Assembly (NCBI RefSeq): GCF_900659635.1
Contig: NZ_CAACVB010000002.1
Location: 38,567-102,566 of the forward strand
DNA length: 64,000 bases
Source of the DNA: Actinomadura roseirufa
GTDB lineage: Bacteria; Actinomycetota; Actinomycetes; Streptosporangiales; Streptosporangiaceae
Reading direction: 5' to 3'
The notes beneath the pieces were generated by a model that made no database searches, was not told the DNA's origin, and worked only from the letters and a program-made list of their open reading frames with translations. Both the position numbers and the translations under genes were made by a program. This document shows, one piece after another, positions 35,835 through 45,161 of the stretch (position 1 is the first letter of the stretch; the number at the start of each line of letters is the position of its first letter).

Positions 35835-36764
35835 ATGTTGGACGCACGGTTCCTGACGCGGAACGGCATGACCGCCCGGCAATTGGCGGCCGAACTGCTC
35901 AATCAGCGCACGGATTCGCGGTTGCCGAGGATCCGTGACTACGCCGAACGGCTCGGTGTCGGCAACGGCACGGTGCAGGCGGCCTTGCAGCTGCTGGAGA
36001 GCGCGGGCGCGGTGCAGACCGAGGCCCGCGGGCATCTCGGCACCTACCTGCGGGCCGTCGACCGGGCCGGACTGTGGCAGCTGGCCGGGCTCGGGACGAT
36101 GCTCGCGGCGATGCCGCTGCCGTACTCGCGCCGGTACGAGGGCCTGGCGACCGGGCTGCGGGAGGCGTTCGAGGACGCCGAGATCCCGTTCGCGCTGACG
36201 TTCATGCGGGGCGCGCAGGTCCGGCTCGACGCGCTGCTGGCCGGACGGGCGGACCTGATCGTGGTGTCCCGGCTGGCGTTCGAGGAGTTCGGCGAGGACT
36301 ACCCGATCGCCCAGCTCGCCGACCTGGGAGCGCGCACGTTCGTCGGTGCGCACGGGGTGCTGCTGCGGGCGGGGGCGTCGCTGGACGATCCGGGGCTGGC
36401 GGTGGCCGTCGACACGAGTTCCGTCGACCAGCAGCGGCTCACCCGGCTCGTCTTCGCCGAACGGCCCGTCCGGTACGTCGAGACGTCGTACATGCAGCTC
36501 GGGGAGCTGTTCCGGCGGGGCGAGGTGGACGCGACGGTGTGGAACCTCGATGAGATCCACCAGCACATCGACGAGGAGGTCACGACGATCCCCTTCGACG
36601 AGGTGACGTCGACCGATCTCGCGGGCCGGAACTCCAGTGCGGTCCTGGCCGCCCGCGCCGACGCCTCGTCCGCCCTGGACGTGGTGCGCGACCGCCTCTC
36701 GGCCGAGCTCGTGACCCGCACGCAGCAGGCCGTCCTGACCGGCGACCGGCTGCCTTCGTACTGA
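35835..36764 (+). CDS. yhfZ: YhfZ-family transcriptional regulator
   Basis: A 309-residue regulator. The N-terminal winged helix (about 10-75: MTARQLAAELLNQRTDSRLP, GVGNGTVQAALQLLESAGAV) is GntR-like. The remainder resembles a periplasmic-binding-protein-type sensor (YSRRYEGLATGLREAFEDAE, LLAGRADLIVVSRLAFEEF), the YhfZ_C arrangement. I start at ATG 35835 because the longer frame begins inside the promoter. It heads an eight-gene operon whose members all match E. coli yhf genes. It probably senses the pathway substrate and controls the operon. Confidence 0.88.
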   Translation: MLDARFLTRNGMTARQLAAELLNQRTDSRLPRIRDYAERLGVGNGTVQAALQLLESAGAVQTEARGHLGTYLRAVDRAGLWQLAGLGTMLAAMPLPYSRRYEGLATGLREAFEDAEIPFALTFMRGAQVRLDALLAGRADLIVVSRLAFEEFGEDYPIAQLADLGARTFVGAHGVLLRAGASLDDPGLAVAVDTSSVDQQRLTRLVFAERPVRYVETSYMQLGELFRRGEVDATVWNLDEIHQHIDEEVTTIPFDEVTSTDLAGRNSSAVLAARADASSALDVVRDRLSAELVTRTQQAVLTGDRLPSY

Positions 36765-36788
36765 TTCGCGCTGAGAGGAGGCCGTCCC

Positions 36789-37166
36789 ATGGACCGGCTG
36801 TTGGACGAGCGGCTGGAGACCTTCGAGAAGACCGGCCAGGTCGCACCCGAGATCTGCCGTTTCGTACGGACCGAGCTGGACGCGCTCGACGCGGCGGGCG
36901 GCGAGGTCACCGAGGAGAGCGCCGGGACGCTGACGAGCCATCTGCTCCTGGCCCTGCAACGCGCCCGTGACGGCGAAGCGCTGACCGGGTTCGAGGCGGA
37001 CGACGCCGTCCGGGCGGAACTGGCCGGTCACCCGGACGCGCTGGAGCGCGCGGCGGCGCTCGCGGAACGGGCCCGGTCGGTGCTGGGCGTCGGACTGCCC
37101 GGCCAGGAGGTCCGGTTCCTGGCACTGCACCTGGCCCTGCTGGGACAACGAGAGGCGAGGCGATGA
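36789..37166 (+). CDS. yhfY: PRD-domain protein, YhfY-like
   Basis: A 125-residue, mostly helical protein corresponding to a single PTS-regulation (PRD) domain: MDRLLDERLETFEKTGQVAP, a central TLTSHLLLALQRARDGEAL (the histidine-bearing S-H-L segment of PRDs) and a final VRFLALHLALLGQ. Stand-alone PRD proteins of this size occur in the yhf operon as YhfY. ATG 36789 has an AGAGGAGG ribosome-binding site, and its stop overlaps the yhfU start by ATGA. The histidines might be phosphorylated, but no PTS genes are nearby. Confidence 0.75.
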   Translation: MDRLLDERLETFEKTGQVAPEICRFVRTELDALDAAGGEVTEESAGTLTSHLLLALQRARDGEALTGFEADDAVRAELAGHPDALERAAALAERARSVLGVGLPGQEVRFLALHLALLGQREARR

Positions 37167-37519
37167 CGAAGATCCTGGTGGGCGGCGTCGGCAAGGCCGA
37201 CGTGGCGGAGCGGCTGGAGGAGATCGGGGGCGTCGAGGTCGTCGTCACCAACGACATGGACGCGGCCACGCGGCTGATGGCCGGTCAGGCCGACTACTAC
37301 ATCGGAACGTGCCACACCGGGGCCGGGGGCTCCCTGGGTGTGCTCGTCGGGCTTCTCGGTACGGCCCGGTGCTTCACCTTCGGCCGAGGCCAGGCCACCG
37401 CGGCCGAGGCGGCGGCCGCACTCGCCGAGGGCAGGGTCGCCTTCGGCTTCTCGATCGACCAGATCGACCAGGTCGTCCCGATCCTCGCCGCGGCCATCCA
37501 CGACCGGCGCGACGGGTGA
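37163..37519 (+). CDS. yhfU: DUF2620 protein YhfU
   Basis: A 118-residue protein of the DUF2620/YhfU family. It opens with a glycine-rich strand-loop (KILVGGVGKADVAERLEEIG) and contains QADYYIGTCHTGAGGSLGVL and VAFGFSIDQIDQVVPILAAA. Its Gly-rich loops suggest binding of a small phosphorylated ligand, but no function is established. It is translationally coupled to yhfY, with 36 bp to yhfT. Confidence 0.85.
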   Translation: MTKILVGGVGKADVAERLEEIGGVEVVVTNDMDAATRLMAGQADYYIGTCHTGAGGSLGVLVGLLGTARCFTFGRGQATAAEAAAALAEGRVAFGFSIDQIDQVVPILAAAIHDRRDG

Positions 37520-37555
37520 TCGGCCCGTCCTGACCAGTTTCCCCCGGAGGCAGCC

Positions 37556-38950
37556 ATGCCCTTTGCCCTCACCACCGTCGCGACGGTGGACAAACTCGAC
37601 TTCACCCTGCCACAGAGCCTCACCGTCATCGGCGTCTGCGCGCTCACCGCGCTGATCTCGAACATGGCGCTCGCCGTCTTCAACGACGGCGTCCGTCCCT
37701 TCCTGCTGGACTTCGTCCGGGGCAACACCAGGCGCGGCGAGATGACCGCGGTGTCGTTCGGCCTGTCGGCGGGGTTCGTCTTCGGGCTCGGGGCCCCGAT
37801 GGCGCTGTCGACCGGGGTACTGAACCCCTGGCTGCTGTTCCTGCCGACCGACATCCTCGGGATCTTCGCGCCGCGCCGGTGGCTGGCGCCGATCCTGGGC
37901 GGTGCCTGGGGCGCGGTCGTGGTCTTCGGGCTGTCGGGCGCCAACAACGCGGCGCACGACCTGCCGGTGGACTTCGTCACGGCGATGCAGGAGATGGCGA
38001 CGCCGATCCTGTTCCTGTTCCTGCTGTTCCCGGTGATCGCGATCGCGAGCCAGTTCGGGCGGGTGCGGGGGGCGGCCACGTTCGTCGTGGAGATCGCCTT
38101 CGTCGTGCTCTCCATGAAGGTCTGGCCGGAGCAGTTCCCCGGCGCGCTGGCCATGGCCGCGGGCGTGCTGATGCTGCTCGGCTTCGCCCTGGACAAGGAC
38201 CTCCGGGACCGGCGCGCCGCCGCCGTCTCGCCCCCGGCGAAGCCCGCGGACGCGCCCGGTGCCGCGCGGATCCCGGTGCGGGAGAGGCCGGACGGCAAGC
38301 CCGCCGCGGACCCGGTGGCGTCGCTGTTCGGCGCCAACGCCGAGCGGCTACGACGGCATCTGCCCTGGTTCGCGCTGCTCGGCGCCACCCTCGCCGCGAT
38401 GGTCAACCTGCACGTCTTCGGCGGTGGCGAGGCGACCAGCTTCCTGGTGGCCAAGGGCGACTACGGGGAGGCGGCCCAGGTCGACTTCTACCGCGCGTTC
38501 GGCTTCCTGCCGCTCATCGCCACGACTGCGCTGGCCAGCGGCGCGTTCCAGATCGTCGGGTTCTCCTTCGTCTACCCGCTGGCCTATCTGGCGCCCAACG
38601 TGCCGGTGGCCGCGGCCGGCGGCGCCGTGCTGTTCACGGTGGAGATCCTGGCGCTCTCCTACATCGGCAAGGGACTGGCGCTGCTCCCGTCGATCCGGGA
38701 CGCCTCCGACCACCTGCGCAACGCGATCGGCAAGACCCTGGAGATCGCCATCCTGTTCGGCGCGATCGCGGCCGCCGCCAAGATGGGCGGCGGTCTCGGG
38801 ATCACCCTCGTCGGCGGGCTCTACCTGCTGAACGAGTCGATCGGACGGCCGGTCGTCCGGCTCGCCGCGGGCCCCGCGGCCGTCGTCGTCGCGGGCATCG
38901 CCCTGAACGTCCTGCACTGGCTCGACCTGTTCACTCCGCTGAAGGGATGA
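37556..38950 (+). CDS. yhfT: YhfT-family membrane transporter
   Basis: A 464-residue integral membrane protein with about 12 hydrophobic helices and a charged, Pro/Ala-rich cytoplasmic loop near residues 215-255. The order of segments (SNMALAVFNDGVRPFLLDF, SAGFVFGLGAPMALSTGV, and LPLIATTALASGAF late) matches the YhfT family. It is the only transporter in the operon and so the likely entry route for the pathway substrate. ATG 37556 has CCGGAGG eight bases upstream. Confidence 0.88.
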   Translation: MPFALTTVATVDKLDFTLPQSLTVIGVCALTALISNMALAVFNDGVRPFLLDFVRGNTRRGEMTAVSFGLSAGFVFGLGAPMALSTGVLNPWLLFLPTDILGIFAPRRWLAPILGGAWGAVVVFGLSGANNAAHDLPVDFVTAMQEMATPILFLFLLFPVIAIASQFGRVRGAATFVVEIAFVVLSMKVWPEQFPGALAMAAGVLMLLGFALDKDLRDRRAAAVSPPAKPADAPGAARIPVRERPDGKPAADPVASLFGANAERLRRHLPWFALLGATLAAMVNLHVFGGGEATSFLVAKGDYGEAAQVDFYRAFGFLPLIATTALASGAFQIVGFSFVYPLAYLAPNVPVAAAGGAVLFTVEILALSYIGKGLALLPSIRDASDHLRNAIGKTLEIAILFGAIAAAAKMGGGLGITLVGGLYLLNESIGRPVVRLAAGPAAVVVAGIALNVLHWLDLFTPLKG

Positions 38951-38951
38951 C

Positions 38952-39878
38952 ATGAAGCTGATGACCGTGCTCGGCGAGATCCCGGCACCGCGGGGACCGG
39001 TGCTCGCCCACGAGCACCTGCGCGTCGACGTGCGCACGCCCCGCGGGCGGGCACCGGATCCCGCCGCCGTCCTCGACGACGAGAAGGCCGTCGGCGCCGA
39101 GCTGGCCGCGCTGCGACACTCGCACGGCCTGGCGGCCGTGGTGGAACTGACCGGCCTCGGCATGGGACGGGACGCCGCCGCGCTCGCCCGGATCAGCGAG
39201 CGGTCCGGAGTGGCGGTGGTGGCGGCGACCGGCTTCTACCACGGGGCGCACCACCCGTCCTATGTCGCCGGGGCGAGCACCGCCGACCTGACGCGGCGGC
39301 TGCTCACCGAGATCGAGGACGGCTTGGACGGCACCGGCGTCCGGCCGGGCGTGATCGGCGAGATCGGCACGGGCGGGGAGCCGTCGGCGGACGAGGAGCG
39401 CTGCCTTCGCGCCGCGGCCGCGGCCGCCGTCCGGACGGGGCTGCCGCTGGCCACCCACGCGCACCTGGGCCGGGGCGGGCTCGTCCAGCTCGACATCCTG
39501 ACCTCCGAAGGTCTGGCGCCCGGCCGGATCAGCATCGGGCACCAGGACCTGCTGGACGACGCGGCGACCCACCGCCGGCTCGCCGCCGCCGGCGCGTACG
39601 TCGCCTTCGACACGATCGGCAAGGCGTCCTACCAGAGCGACGAGGTGCGGCTACGGCGGGCCCTGGACCTGATCGAGGCCGGGCACGCGGCGCGCCTGCT
39701 GCTCAGCAACGACGTCTCCAGGGGCGGCTACCTCAAGGCGAACGGCGGTGGCGGCTACGGCGTCGTCTTCGATTCGTTCGTGCCGCGGCTGGCCGCGGCG
39801 GGGGTCGACGACGTCACCCTGCGGATGATCCTGCACGACAATCCCATCCGGTTCCTGACCTCGGGGGAGGCTCGATGA
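38952..39878 (+). CDS. php: Phosphotriesterase-homology protein (Php/YhfV)
   Basis: This 308-residue TIM-barrel metallohydrolase belongs to the phosphotriesterase homology family. The binuclear metal site is recognisable: H20/H22 (AHEHLRVD), the bridging position carries Glu (GVIGEIGTGG) rather than carboxylated Lys as in true phosphotriesterase, then THAHLG, ISIGHQD and the acid LLSNDVSRGG. E. coli Php has the same Glu and lacks phosphotriesterase activity; lactonase or phosphoesterase chemistry is more probable. It starts 2 bp after yhfT and overlaps yhfS by ATGA. Confidence 0.9.
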   Translation: MKLMTVLGEIPAPRGPVLAHEHLRVDVRTPRGRAPDPAAVLDDEKAVGAELAALRHSHGLAAVVELTGLGMGRDAAALARISERSGVAVVAATGFYHGAHHPSYVAGASTADLTRRLLTEIEDGLDGTGVRPGVIGEIGTGGEPSADEERCLRAAAAAAVRTGLPLATHAHLGRGGLVQLDILTSEGLAPGRISIGHQDLLDDAATHRRLAAAGAYVAFDTIGKASYQSDEVRLRRALDLIEAGHAARLLLSNDVSRGGYLKANGGGGYGVVFDSFVPRLAAAGVDDVTLRMILHDNPIRFLTSGEAR

Positions 39879-40966
39879 CCGCGCCGGAGCTGCGCGCGAC
39901 CCACCCGTTGCCGACCGTCTCGCTCTACGAGGCGATGGCCCGGCAGTTCCGCCTGCTGGAATGCGTGGCGGACCACTTCGACGGACGGCAGTTGTTCGCG
40001 CCCGACGTCGGCGTCACCCCGCGGTGGGGACGGCCGGACGCCACGCGCCGGGCGGAGGCCGCGCTCGCCGACTTCTTCGGCGCCCCGGCCGCCGCCCTCG
40101 TCCAGGGCGCCGGGAGCGGCGCGATCAGGGCGATGCTCACCGCGGCCCTCGGCCACGGCGAGGCCCTGATCGTGCACTCCGCGCCCGCCTACGCGACCAC
40201 CGCGTCGGCCTTCCGGGCGATGGGCCTCGAACTGATCGAGGCGGACTTCAACTCGTCCCCCGCCAAGGCGGCGGCGTCCCACGTCTACATCCAGCACTCG
40301 CGGCAGGTACCGGAGGACTCCTACGATCCGGCCGAAGTGATCGCCCAGTACGCGGAACTGGGCGTGCAGGCGTTGGTCGACGACAACTACGCGGCGTTCC
40401 GCACGCCTCGCACCGGCGTCGAGATGGGGGCGGCGGCCGCGGCGCTGTCGCTGTTCAAGCTGCTCGGTCCCGAAGGCGTCGGACTGGTCGTCGGCTCGGA
40501 GGAGCTCATCGACCGCGTCCACGCCGACAACTACTCGGGCGGCGGCCAGGTGCAGGGACCGCAGGCGCTCGACGCCCTCCGCGCGCTCACCCACGTCCCC
40601 GTCCTGTGGGCCGTGCAGTCCGCCACCGTCACCGAGATCGCGGAACGGCTCGCCGCCGGTGAGGTCCCCGGCGTGGCGCAGGTGCGCATCGCCAACGCTC
40701 AGGACCGGTGCGTGCTCGTCCGGCTGGACGCCCCGTGCGCCCCCCGGGTCATCGAGGCCGCCGCCCGGTACGGCGCGGCCTCCTACCCGGTCGGGGCCAA
40801 CTCCCGATACGAGATCACCCCGCTGTTCTACCGCCTCTCCGAGACCTTCCTGGCCGGAGACCCCGAACTGGCCGACTGGACGATCCGGATCAACCCGATG
40901 CGGTCGGGGGCCGACCTCGTCATCAAGATCCTCAGCAGCGCGCTGGGGGAGGTCCGGTGTTCCTGA
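39875..40966 (+). CDS. yhfS: YhfS-like PLP-dependent fold-type I enzyme
   Basis: A 363-residue aminotransferase-like protein. The PLP lysine is K195 (LSLFKLLGPEGVGLVVG). The preceding Asp pair D169-D170 (ALVDDNYAAF) should contact the pyridine nitrogen, and the phosphate loop is VQGAGSGAIRAML. Sequence features fit the YhfS group, distantly related to cystathionine/selenocysteine-type lyases and aminotransferases. It precedes a second PLP enzyme of a different fold (YhfX), which suggests sequential steps on an amino compound. The start overlaps the php stop. Confidence 0.87.
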   Translation: MTAPELRATHPLPTVSLYEAMARQFRLLECVADHFDGRQLFAPDVGVTPRWGRPDATRRAEAALADFFGAPAAALVQGAGSGAIRAMLTAALGHGEALIVHSAPAYATTASAFRAMGLELIEADFNSSPAKAAASHVYIQHSRQVPEDSYDPAEVIAQYAELGVQALVDDNYAAFRTPRTGVEMGAAAAALSLFKLLGPEGVGLVVGSEELIDRVHADNYSGGGQVQGPQALDALRALTHVPVLWAVQSATVTEIAERLAAGEVPGVAQVRIANAQDRCVLVRLDAPCAPRVIEAAARYGAASYPVGANSRYEITPLFYRLSETFLAGDPELADWTIRINPMRSGADLVIKILSSALGEVRCS

Positions 40967-42129
40967 CCGCGACGACGGCGCGCAACCCCGGGCTCGTGGA
41001 CGCCGCGGCCGGGCTCCACCGCGCCGGGCGCGTCCCGCCCGACACCTATCTCATCGACCTGGACGCCGTCGCGGCCAACGCCGCCGCGCTCGCCGCCGTG
41101 GCCGACGCCAACGGCGTCCGGCTGTGGCCGGTGTTCAAGCAGGTGGGCCGCAACCCGCACGTGATCAGGACGGTCGCCGAGCACCTCCCCACCGCGGCCG
41201 CGATCGACCTGCGCGGCGCCCGCGCCCTTCGGCGGGCCGGAGTGCGGCTGGGCAACGTGGGCCACCTGGTCCAGATCCCGGTCAACGCCATGGACGAGGT
41301 GCTGGCGTGGCGGCCCGAGCACGTCACCGTCTTCGGCGCCGACCAGGCCCGCGCGGTGTCGGCCGCGGCGGCGCGCCTCGGCATCACCCAGCCGTTGCTG
41401 GCGCGCGTCGTGGCCGAGGCCGACGAGATCTACCCCGGGCAGGAAGGCGGCGTCCCCCTGACCGGCATCGAGAAGTTCGCCGCCGAGGTCGGTGACCTGG
41501 ACGCCGTCCACCTCGATGGCCTCACCTCGTTCCCCTGCCTGCTGTACAGCGGGCCGGAGGGCGCCATCACCCCGACCCCGAACCTGCGGACCCTGCAGAC
41601 CGCCCGGTCCCGGCTCGCGGCGGCGGGGTCACCGGTCCGCTCCATCAGCGCGCCCAGCGCGACGGCCGCCGCGAGCATTCCACTGCTCGCGGCCCACGGC
41701 GTCACGCACGGCGAGCCCGGTCACGCCCTCACCGGGACGACGCCCCTGCACGCCGCCGACCTCACCCAGCCCGAGATCCCCGCCCTGGTCTACGTCTCCG
41801 AGATCGCGCACATCCTTCCGGACGGCCGTCCCGCGATCTTCGGCGGCGGCTTCTACCCCCGGGGCCGTCCGGACGGGGCACTGGTGTTCCCCGCGACCGG
41901 TGAGCCGTTCACCCTGCCGGTGGAACCCGCGCCGTCCGAGAACATCGACTACTACCGCCTGCTCGGCGCGCCGTCCTCGGCGCGGCCGCCGCGGGTCGGC
42001 GACACCGTCGTCCTCGCCTTCCGCACGCAGATCTTCGTGACCCGCAGCGCGGTCGGCGCACTCCAGGGCGTCGCCTCCGGCAGGCCCAGGCTCCTCGGCC
42101 TGACCGACGCCCACGGGAGCCCCTGGTGA
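40957..42129 (+). CDS. yhfX: YhfX-like PLP-dependent enzyme (alanine-racemase fold)
   Basis: A 390-residue fold-type III PLP protein. K61 in LWPVFKQVGRNPHVI is the likely Schiff-base lysine after the strand YLIDLDAVAANAAAL, as in alanine racemase N-terminal domains. HGEPGHALTGTTPLHA and FGGGFYPRG would line the phosphate site. GTG 40957 follows GGGGGAGG and lies 10 bp inside the end of yhfS, so the two PLP enzymes are co-translated. Racemase, epimerase or D-amino-acid lyase activity is possible. Confidence 0.87.
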   Translation: MFLTATTARNPGLVDAAAGLHRAGRVPPDTYLIDLDAVAANAAALAAVADANGVRLWPVFKQVGRNPHVIRTVAEHLPTAAAIDLRGARALRRAGVRLGNVGHLVQIPVNAMDEVLAWRPEHVTVFGADQARAVSAAAARLGITQPLLARVVAEADEIYPGQEGGVPLTGIEKFAAEVGDLDAVHLDGLTSFPCLLYSGPEGAITPTPNLRTLQTARSRLAAAGSPVRSISAPSATAAASIPLLAAHGVTHGEPGHALTGTTPLHAADLTQPEIPALVYVSEIAHILPDGRPAIFGGGFYPRGRPDGALVFPATGEPFTLPVEPAPSENIDYYRLLGAPSSARPPRVGDTVVLAFRTQIFVTRSAVGALQGVASGRPRLLGLTDAHGSPW

Positions 42130-43307
42130 GCCGCGTCGCCATCCTGGTCATCGACGGTCTCGGCATCGGCGCCATGCCCGACGCCGCGAACCCGCGTCCC
42201 GGCGACTCCGCCGCCCACACCCTCGGCCACGTCCTGGACGCCGCGAGCGGCACCCCGCGCCTTCCGGTCCTCGCCGCCCTCGGCCTCGGACTGCTGCACG
42301 CGCACCGGAGCCTCGGCTCCTCCACCCTCCCCGGGGCGTCCGCCGGGCGTTCCGCCCTGGGCTATATCGGCGCGGACACCTTCGCCGGCCACCAGACGAT
42401 GATGGGCACCGACATGAGCGGCACGGCCCCGGCCCTGTTCGCCGACCACATCGGCACCGTCGCGTCCGCGCTGCGGTCGGCCGGTCACCGGACGCGCGTC
42501 CTGGACGAGTGGCCCGTCCTCCTCGTGGACGGGTGCGCCGTCGTCGGCGACAACCTGGAAGCCGACCCGGGGCTCAGCTGGAACGTCAGCGCCCGTCTCG
42601 ACGACCTGCCGTTCGAGGCGATCCTCGGCATCGCCCGGACGGTGCGCGGCGTCGCCCCGACGGTCCGGGTGATCGCGGTCGGCGGCCACGGCCCCGAGCC
42701 GCTGCTGCGCTCCGTCCGATCCGGCGCCGACGGCACGGCGGGCCTGGACACGCCCGCCTCTGGCTTCTACGTCCACGACGGCCTGCGCGTCGCTCACCTG
42801 GGCGTCGAGATCGACCACACCCGCCAGCTCCCCTCGCGCGCCGCCGCCGCGGGCTTCCCGGTGACCTTCGTCGGCAAGGCCGCCGACATCCTCGTCTCGC
42901 CGGGAGCCCTGCACCGCCCCGCCGTCGAGACCTCCGAGGTGCTCAAGGAGACCATCACCGCCCTCACACGCGCGTCCGACGCGCTCGTCGTTGCGAACGT
43001 CCAGGAGACCGACCTGGCCGGACACCAGCAGGACGCGCGACGGTACGCCTCGCTTCTGGAGGAGGTCGACGCCGGGCTGGGATCCGTCCTTGAGCTGATG
43101 GCCCCCGGCGACCATCTGATCGTCACCGGTGACCACGGCAACGACCCGACGATCGGCCACCCCTACCACACCAGGGAGTTCGTCCCCGTCCTCCATTACG
43201 CGCCGGGACTCCCCACGAGATCGCCGACGCTCCCGGACGCCCCCACCCTCTCCCACATCGCCGTCACGGCCGCCCAAGCCCTCGGCATCCCGTCCTTCGA
43301 CCTGTAA
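42126..43307 (+). CDS. yhfW: Phosphopentomutase-like metalloenzyme YhfW
   Basis: A 393-residue alkaline-phosphatase-superfamily protein of the phosphopentomutase type. It begins with the metal-binding VAILVIDGLGIGAMPDA, has the phosphorylatable Thr at position 85 in IGADTFAGHQTMMGTD, a metal site near NVQETDLAGHQQDA, and the C-terminal TGDHGNDPTIGHPYHTREF. It overlaps yhfX by GTGA. In the operon it may isomerise a sugar-phosphate product rather than serve nucleoside salvage, since no deoC or nucleoside phosphorylase gene is present. It is the last gene of the yhf operon. Confidence 0.9.
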   Translation: MSRVAILVIDGLGIGAMPDAANPRPGDSAAHTLGHVLDAASGTPRLPVLAALGLGLLHAHRSLGSSTLPGASAGRSALGYIGADTFAGHQTMMGTDMSGTAPALFADHIGTVASALRSAGHRTRVLDEWPVLLVDGCAVVGDNLEADPGLSWNVSARLDDLPFEAILGIARTVRGVAPTVRVIAVGGHGPEPLLRSVRSGADGTAGLDTPASGFYVHDGLRVAHLGVEIDHTRQLPSRAAAAGFPVTFVGKAADILVSPGALHRPAVETSEVLKETITALTRASDALVVANVQETDLAGHQQDARRYASLLEEVDAGLGSVLELMAPGDHLIVTGDHGNDPTIGHPYHTREFVPVLHYAPGLPTRSPTLPDAPTLSHIAVTAAQALGIPSFDL

Positions 43308-43337
43308 AGGTGCTCGTCGGGCGCAGCGGGCGTCGCT

Positions 43338-44216
43338 CTAAATGCGGCTGCGCAGCCAGAGGACGACGTCCCAGCGATTGGTGTCCCAGTTGCCGGCGAA
43401 GCCGTGTCCGGAGCCGGCGACGGTCTTGACGGCACAGGAGATCTTGCTGTTCTTGAGTGCGGCGCACAGGTCGGTGGAGTGTTTGGGGCTGACGTATTCG
43501 GTGGCGCCGATGTAGAGCTTCATGGGGACGTCATAGGCGTTGACGGCGGTCTTGCTGGCCATGTCGGTGAACTTGGTGGCGCAGGTACCGGTGTGGGGAG
43601 TGGTGCAACCGGCGACGGCGAGTGCCTGATCCCGCAGAGTCTGCTGAGCCGCGCCGGAGGTGGGGGTGTTGCCGTCGTCGTAGGCCAGGCGGGGGTCGGC
43701 GACGGGGCTGAAGGCGACCACGCCGCGCCAGTGCTTGTTGGCGCGCTGGTAGGTCCCCAGGTTGGTGGAGATCTGCCCGCCGGCGGAGTCGCCGACCAGG
43801 AACATGCGGGTGGTGTTGATGTCGAAGTAGGAGGCGCGGGCGCGGATCCAGGCTTCGGCGCGGGAGACGTCGTCGCGTTGGGCGGGCCATTTGGCGTTCT
43901 GGGAGAGCCGGTAGTCGACGGTGAAGGTCTGGAAGCCCTTGGCGGCGAGATAGGTGGCGACCTTGACCGGGTCGGGGCTGTTGTAACGGCCCTTGCTCCA
44001 GCCTCCCCCGTGGACGACGAGCACGGCGGGCCGGGTGCCCTTGCTGAGCGGCGTCCACAGGGCGCGCAGCTTATAAGCGCTGGTGGGACCGAACTGATAG
44101 TCGTGCTGGGAAACGGCGGCCGCCTGAGCGGTGCCGGTGGTGAGCGTTAAGACCATGGCGGCCGAGGCCACGGCGCTCACCCCGCATGCGATCTTCCGGA
44201 AACGTCTGGTCGACAT
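43338..44216 (-). CDS. Secreted alpha/beta hydrolase (esterase)
   Basis: A 292-residue exported esterase. Residues 1-33 are a Sec signal peptide ending TGTAQAAA. The mature domain has HGGGWSKGRY (oxyanion hole), GDSAGGQIS (nucleophile) and a final GSGHGFAGN (catalytic His). Paired cysteines (CTTPHTGTC and CAALKNSKISC) suggest disulphides outside the cell. It is BD-FAE/carboxylesterase-like, and the substrate is unknown. ATG 44216 follows CGGAAAG; the longer frame upstream lacks support. It is convergent with yhfW, with 30 bp between stops. Confidence 0.87.
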   Translation of the reverse strand: MSTRRFRKIACGVSAVASAAMVLTLTTGTAQAAAVSQHDYQFGPTSAYKLRALWTPLSKGTRPAVLVVHGGGWSKGRYNSPDPVKVATYLAAKGFQTFTVDYRLSQNAKWPAQRDDVSRAEAWIRARASYFDINTTRMFLVGDSAGGQISTNLGTYQRANKHWRGVVAFSPVADPRLAYDDGNTPTSGAAQQTLRDQALAVAGCTTPHTGTCATKFTDMASKTAVNAYDVPMKLYIGATEYVSPKHSTDLCAALKNSKISCAVKTVAGSGHGFAGNWDTNRWDVVLWLRSRI

Positions 44217-45161
44217 CGAGTTACTTTCCGTGAGTAATGCCTGGGACCTGCGCTGCGGGCGTGGCACTCCGATCGGTGGCGGATGTCACGCACTTCGCGG
44301 GCGATGGCCGCCGCAGAGGTCGCCTGAATTCTGCCAACACATGTGGATCATGGCCACGTTCCCGGCGGCCGCCTCCCGAGCCGGCACGGCTACGCGTCGC
44401 CCGGTGTTCCCGCTGGCATCGCCCGTGCATTTCGCGTCCGTTAACCTCGCATTCCTGTTCGGTTCACAGGAAACGCGCCAAGTTTTATCCGAACAATCTG
44501 ACGCTTCCGTTGAGCCTGTCGGTCAACGCCGCTATTCCGGATACGCCTGCGCCAGTGGGCCAGTTCCATGAGGGTGATATCCGTCCCCGAAGACGTTGAT
44601 ATCGCCAAGAGGGCGACGGCAGGCTCAAGGTGAGAGGCATCCCTGCCACGGGCGCGGACTCGTTCTGCCCGAACCTGGCCACCAAGTGCAGCGACGGGAG
44701 CGGAGGCATGATCGCCTAGATAGCCGCTCAGACGGTACGACGACATGCCGACCCGGATTAGGTGCGTTCCTGCAGATCATCATGCTCGAACCCCCGTAGG
44801 TGGGCCCGACCGCCGGACTCTCCCGCCCGGAAGAACCGTTCGTAGGTGTGGCTCCAGCGCGAGCGAAGGGCGGACATGGTTCCCCACGTGAGCAAGGGGT
44901 TCGCTTCCCCTCAGACATGCACCTCACCGTTTCTAAGCCACAAAAAGGGCCCGATGAGCATCGGACGCAGCGTGGTGCGCGTCCTCGGATTCCTCCAGTT
45001 GTGCCCGTTTATGGGCGGCAGACGGATATAGGAGTGTGGCCGGATGGTGCTGGTGCGTTCTCCGTTCTCGGACGCATGGCGGGGTTGCGCGGTGGAGAGG
45101 TACATCGAGGCGGCTGGTGGGTGATCAGTCGTCATACCGACGTCCAGGGAGCGTGACCCCG
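44217..45161. other. Gene-poor stretch of about 945 bp
   Basis: No convincing complete gene. Base composition is visibly less G+C-rich than in the flanks. A frame ending at 44719 (RGIPATGADSFCPNLATKC, then a stop after GGMIA) could be the tail of a decayed gene, but its upstream part is interrupted by stops. The esterase promoter must lie at the left edge. Candidate short frames near 45.03-45.12 kb are not supported. Confidence 0.4.

Noticed and set aside
44441..44746. 101-codon minus-strand frame
   Set aside because: No start with a ribosome-binding site, no family motif and atypical composition; it lies in a gene-poor stretch with low coding signal.
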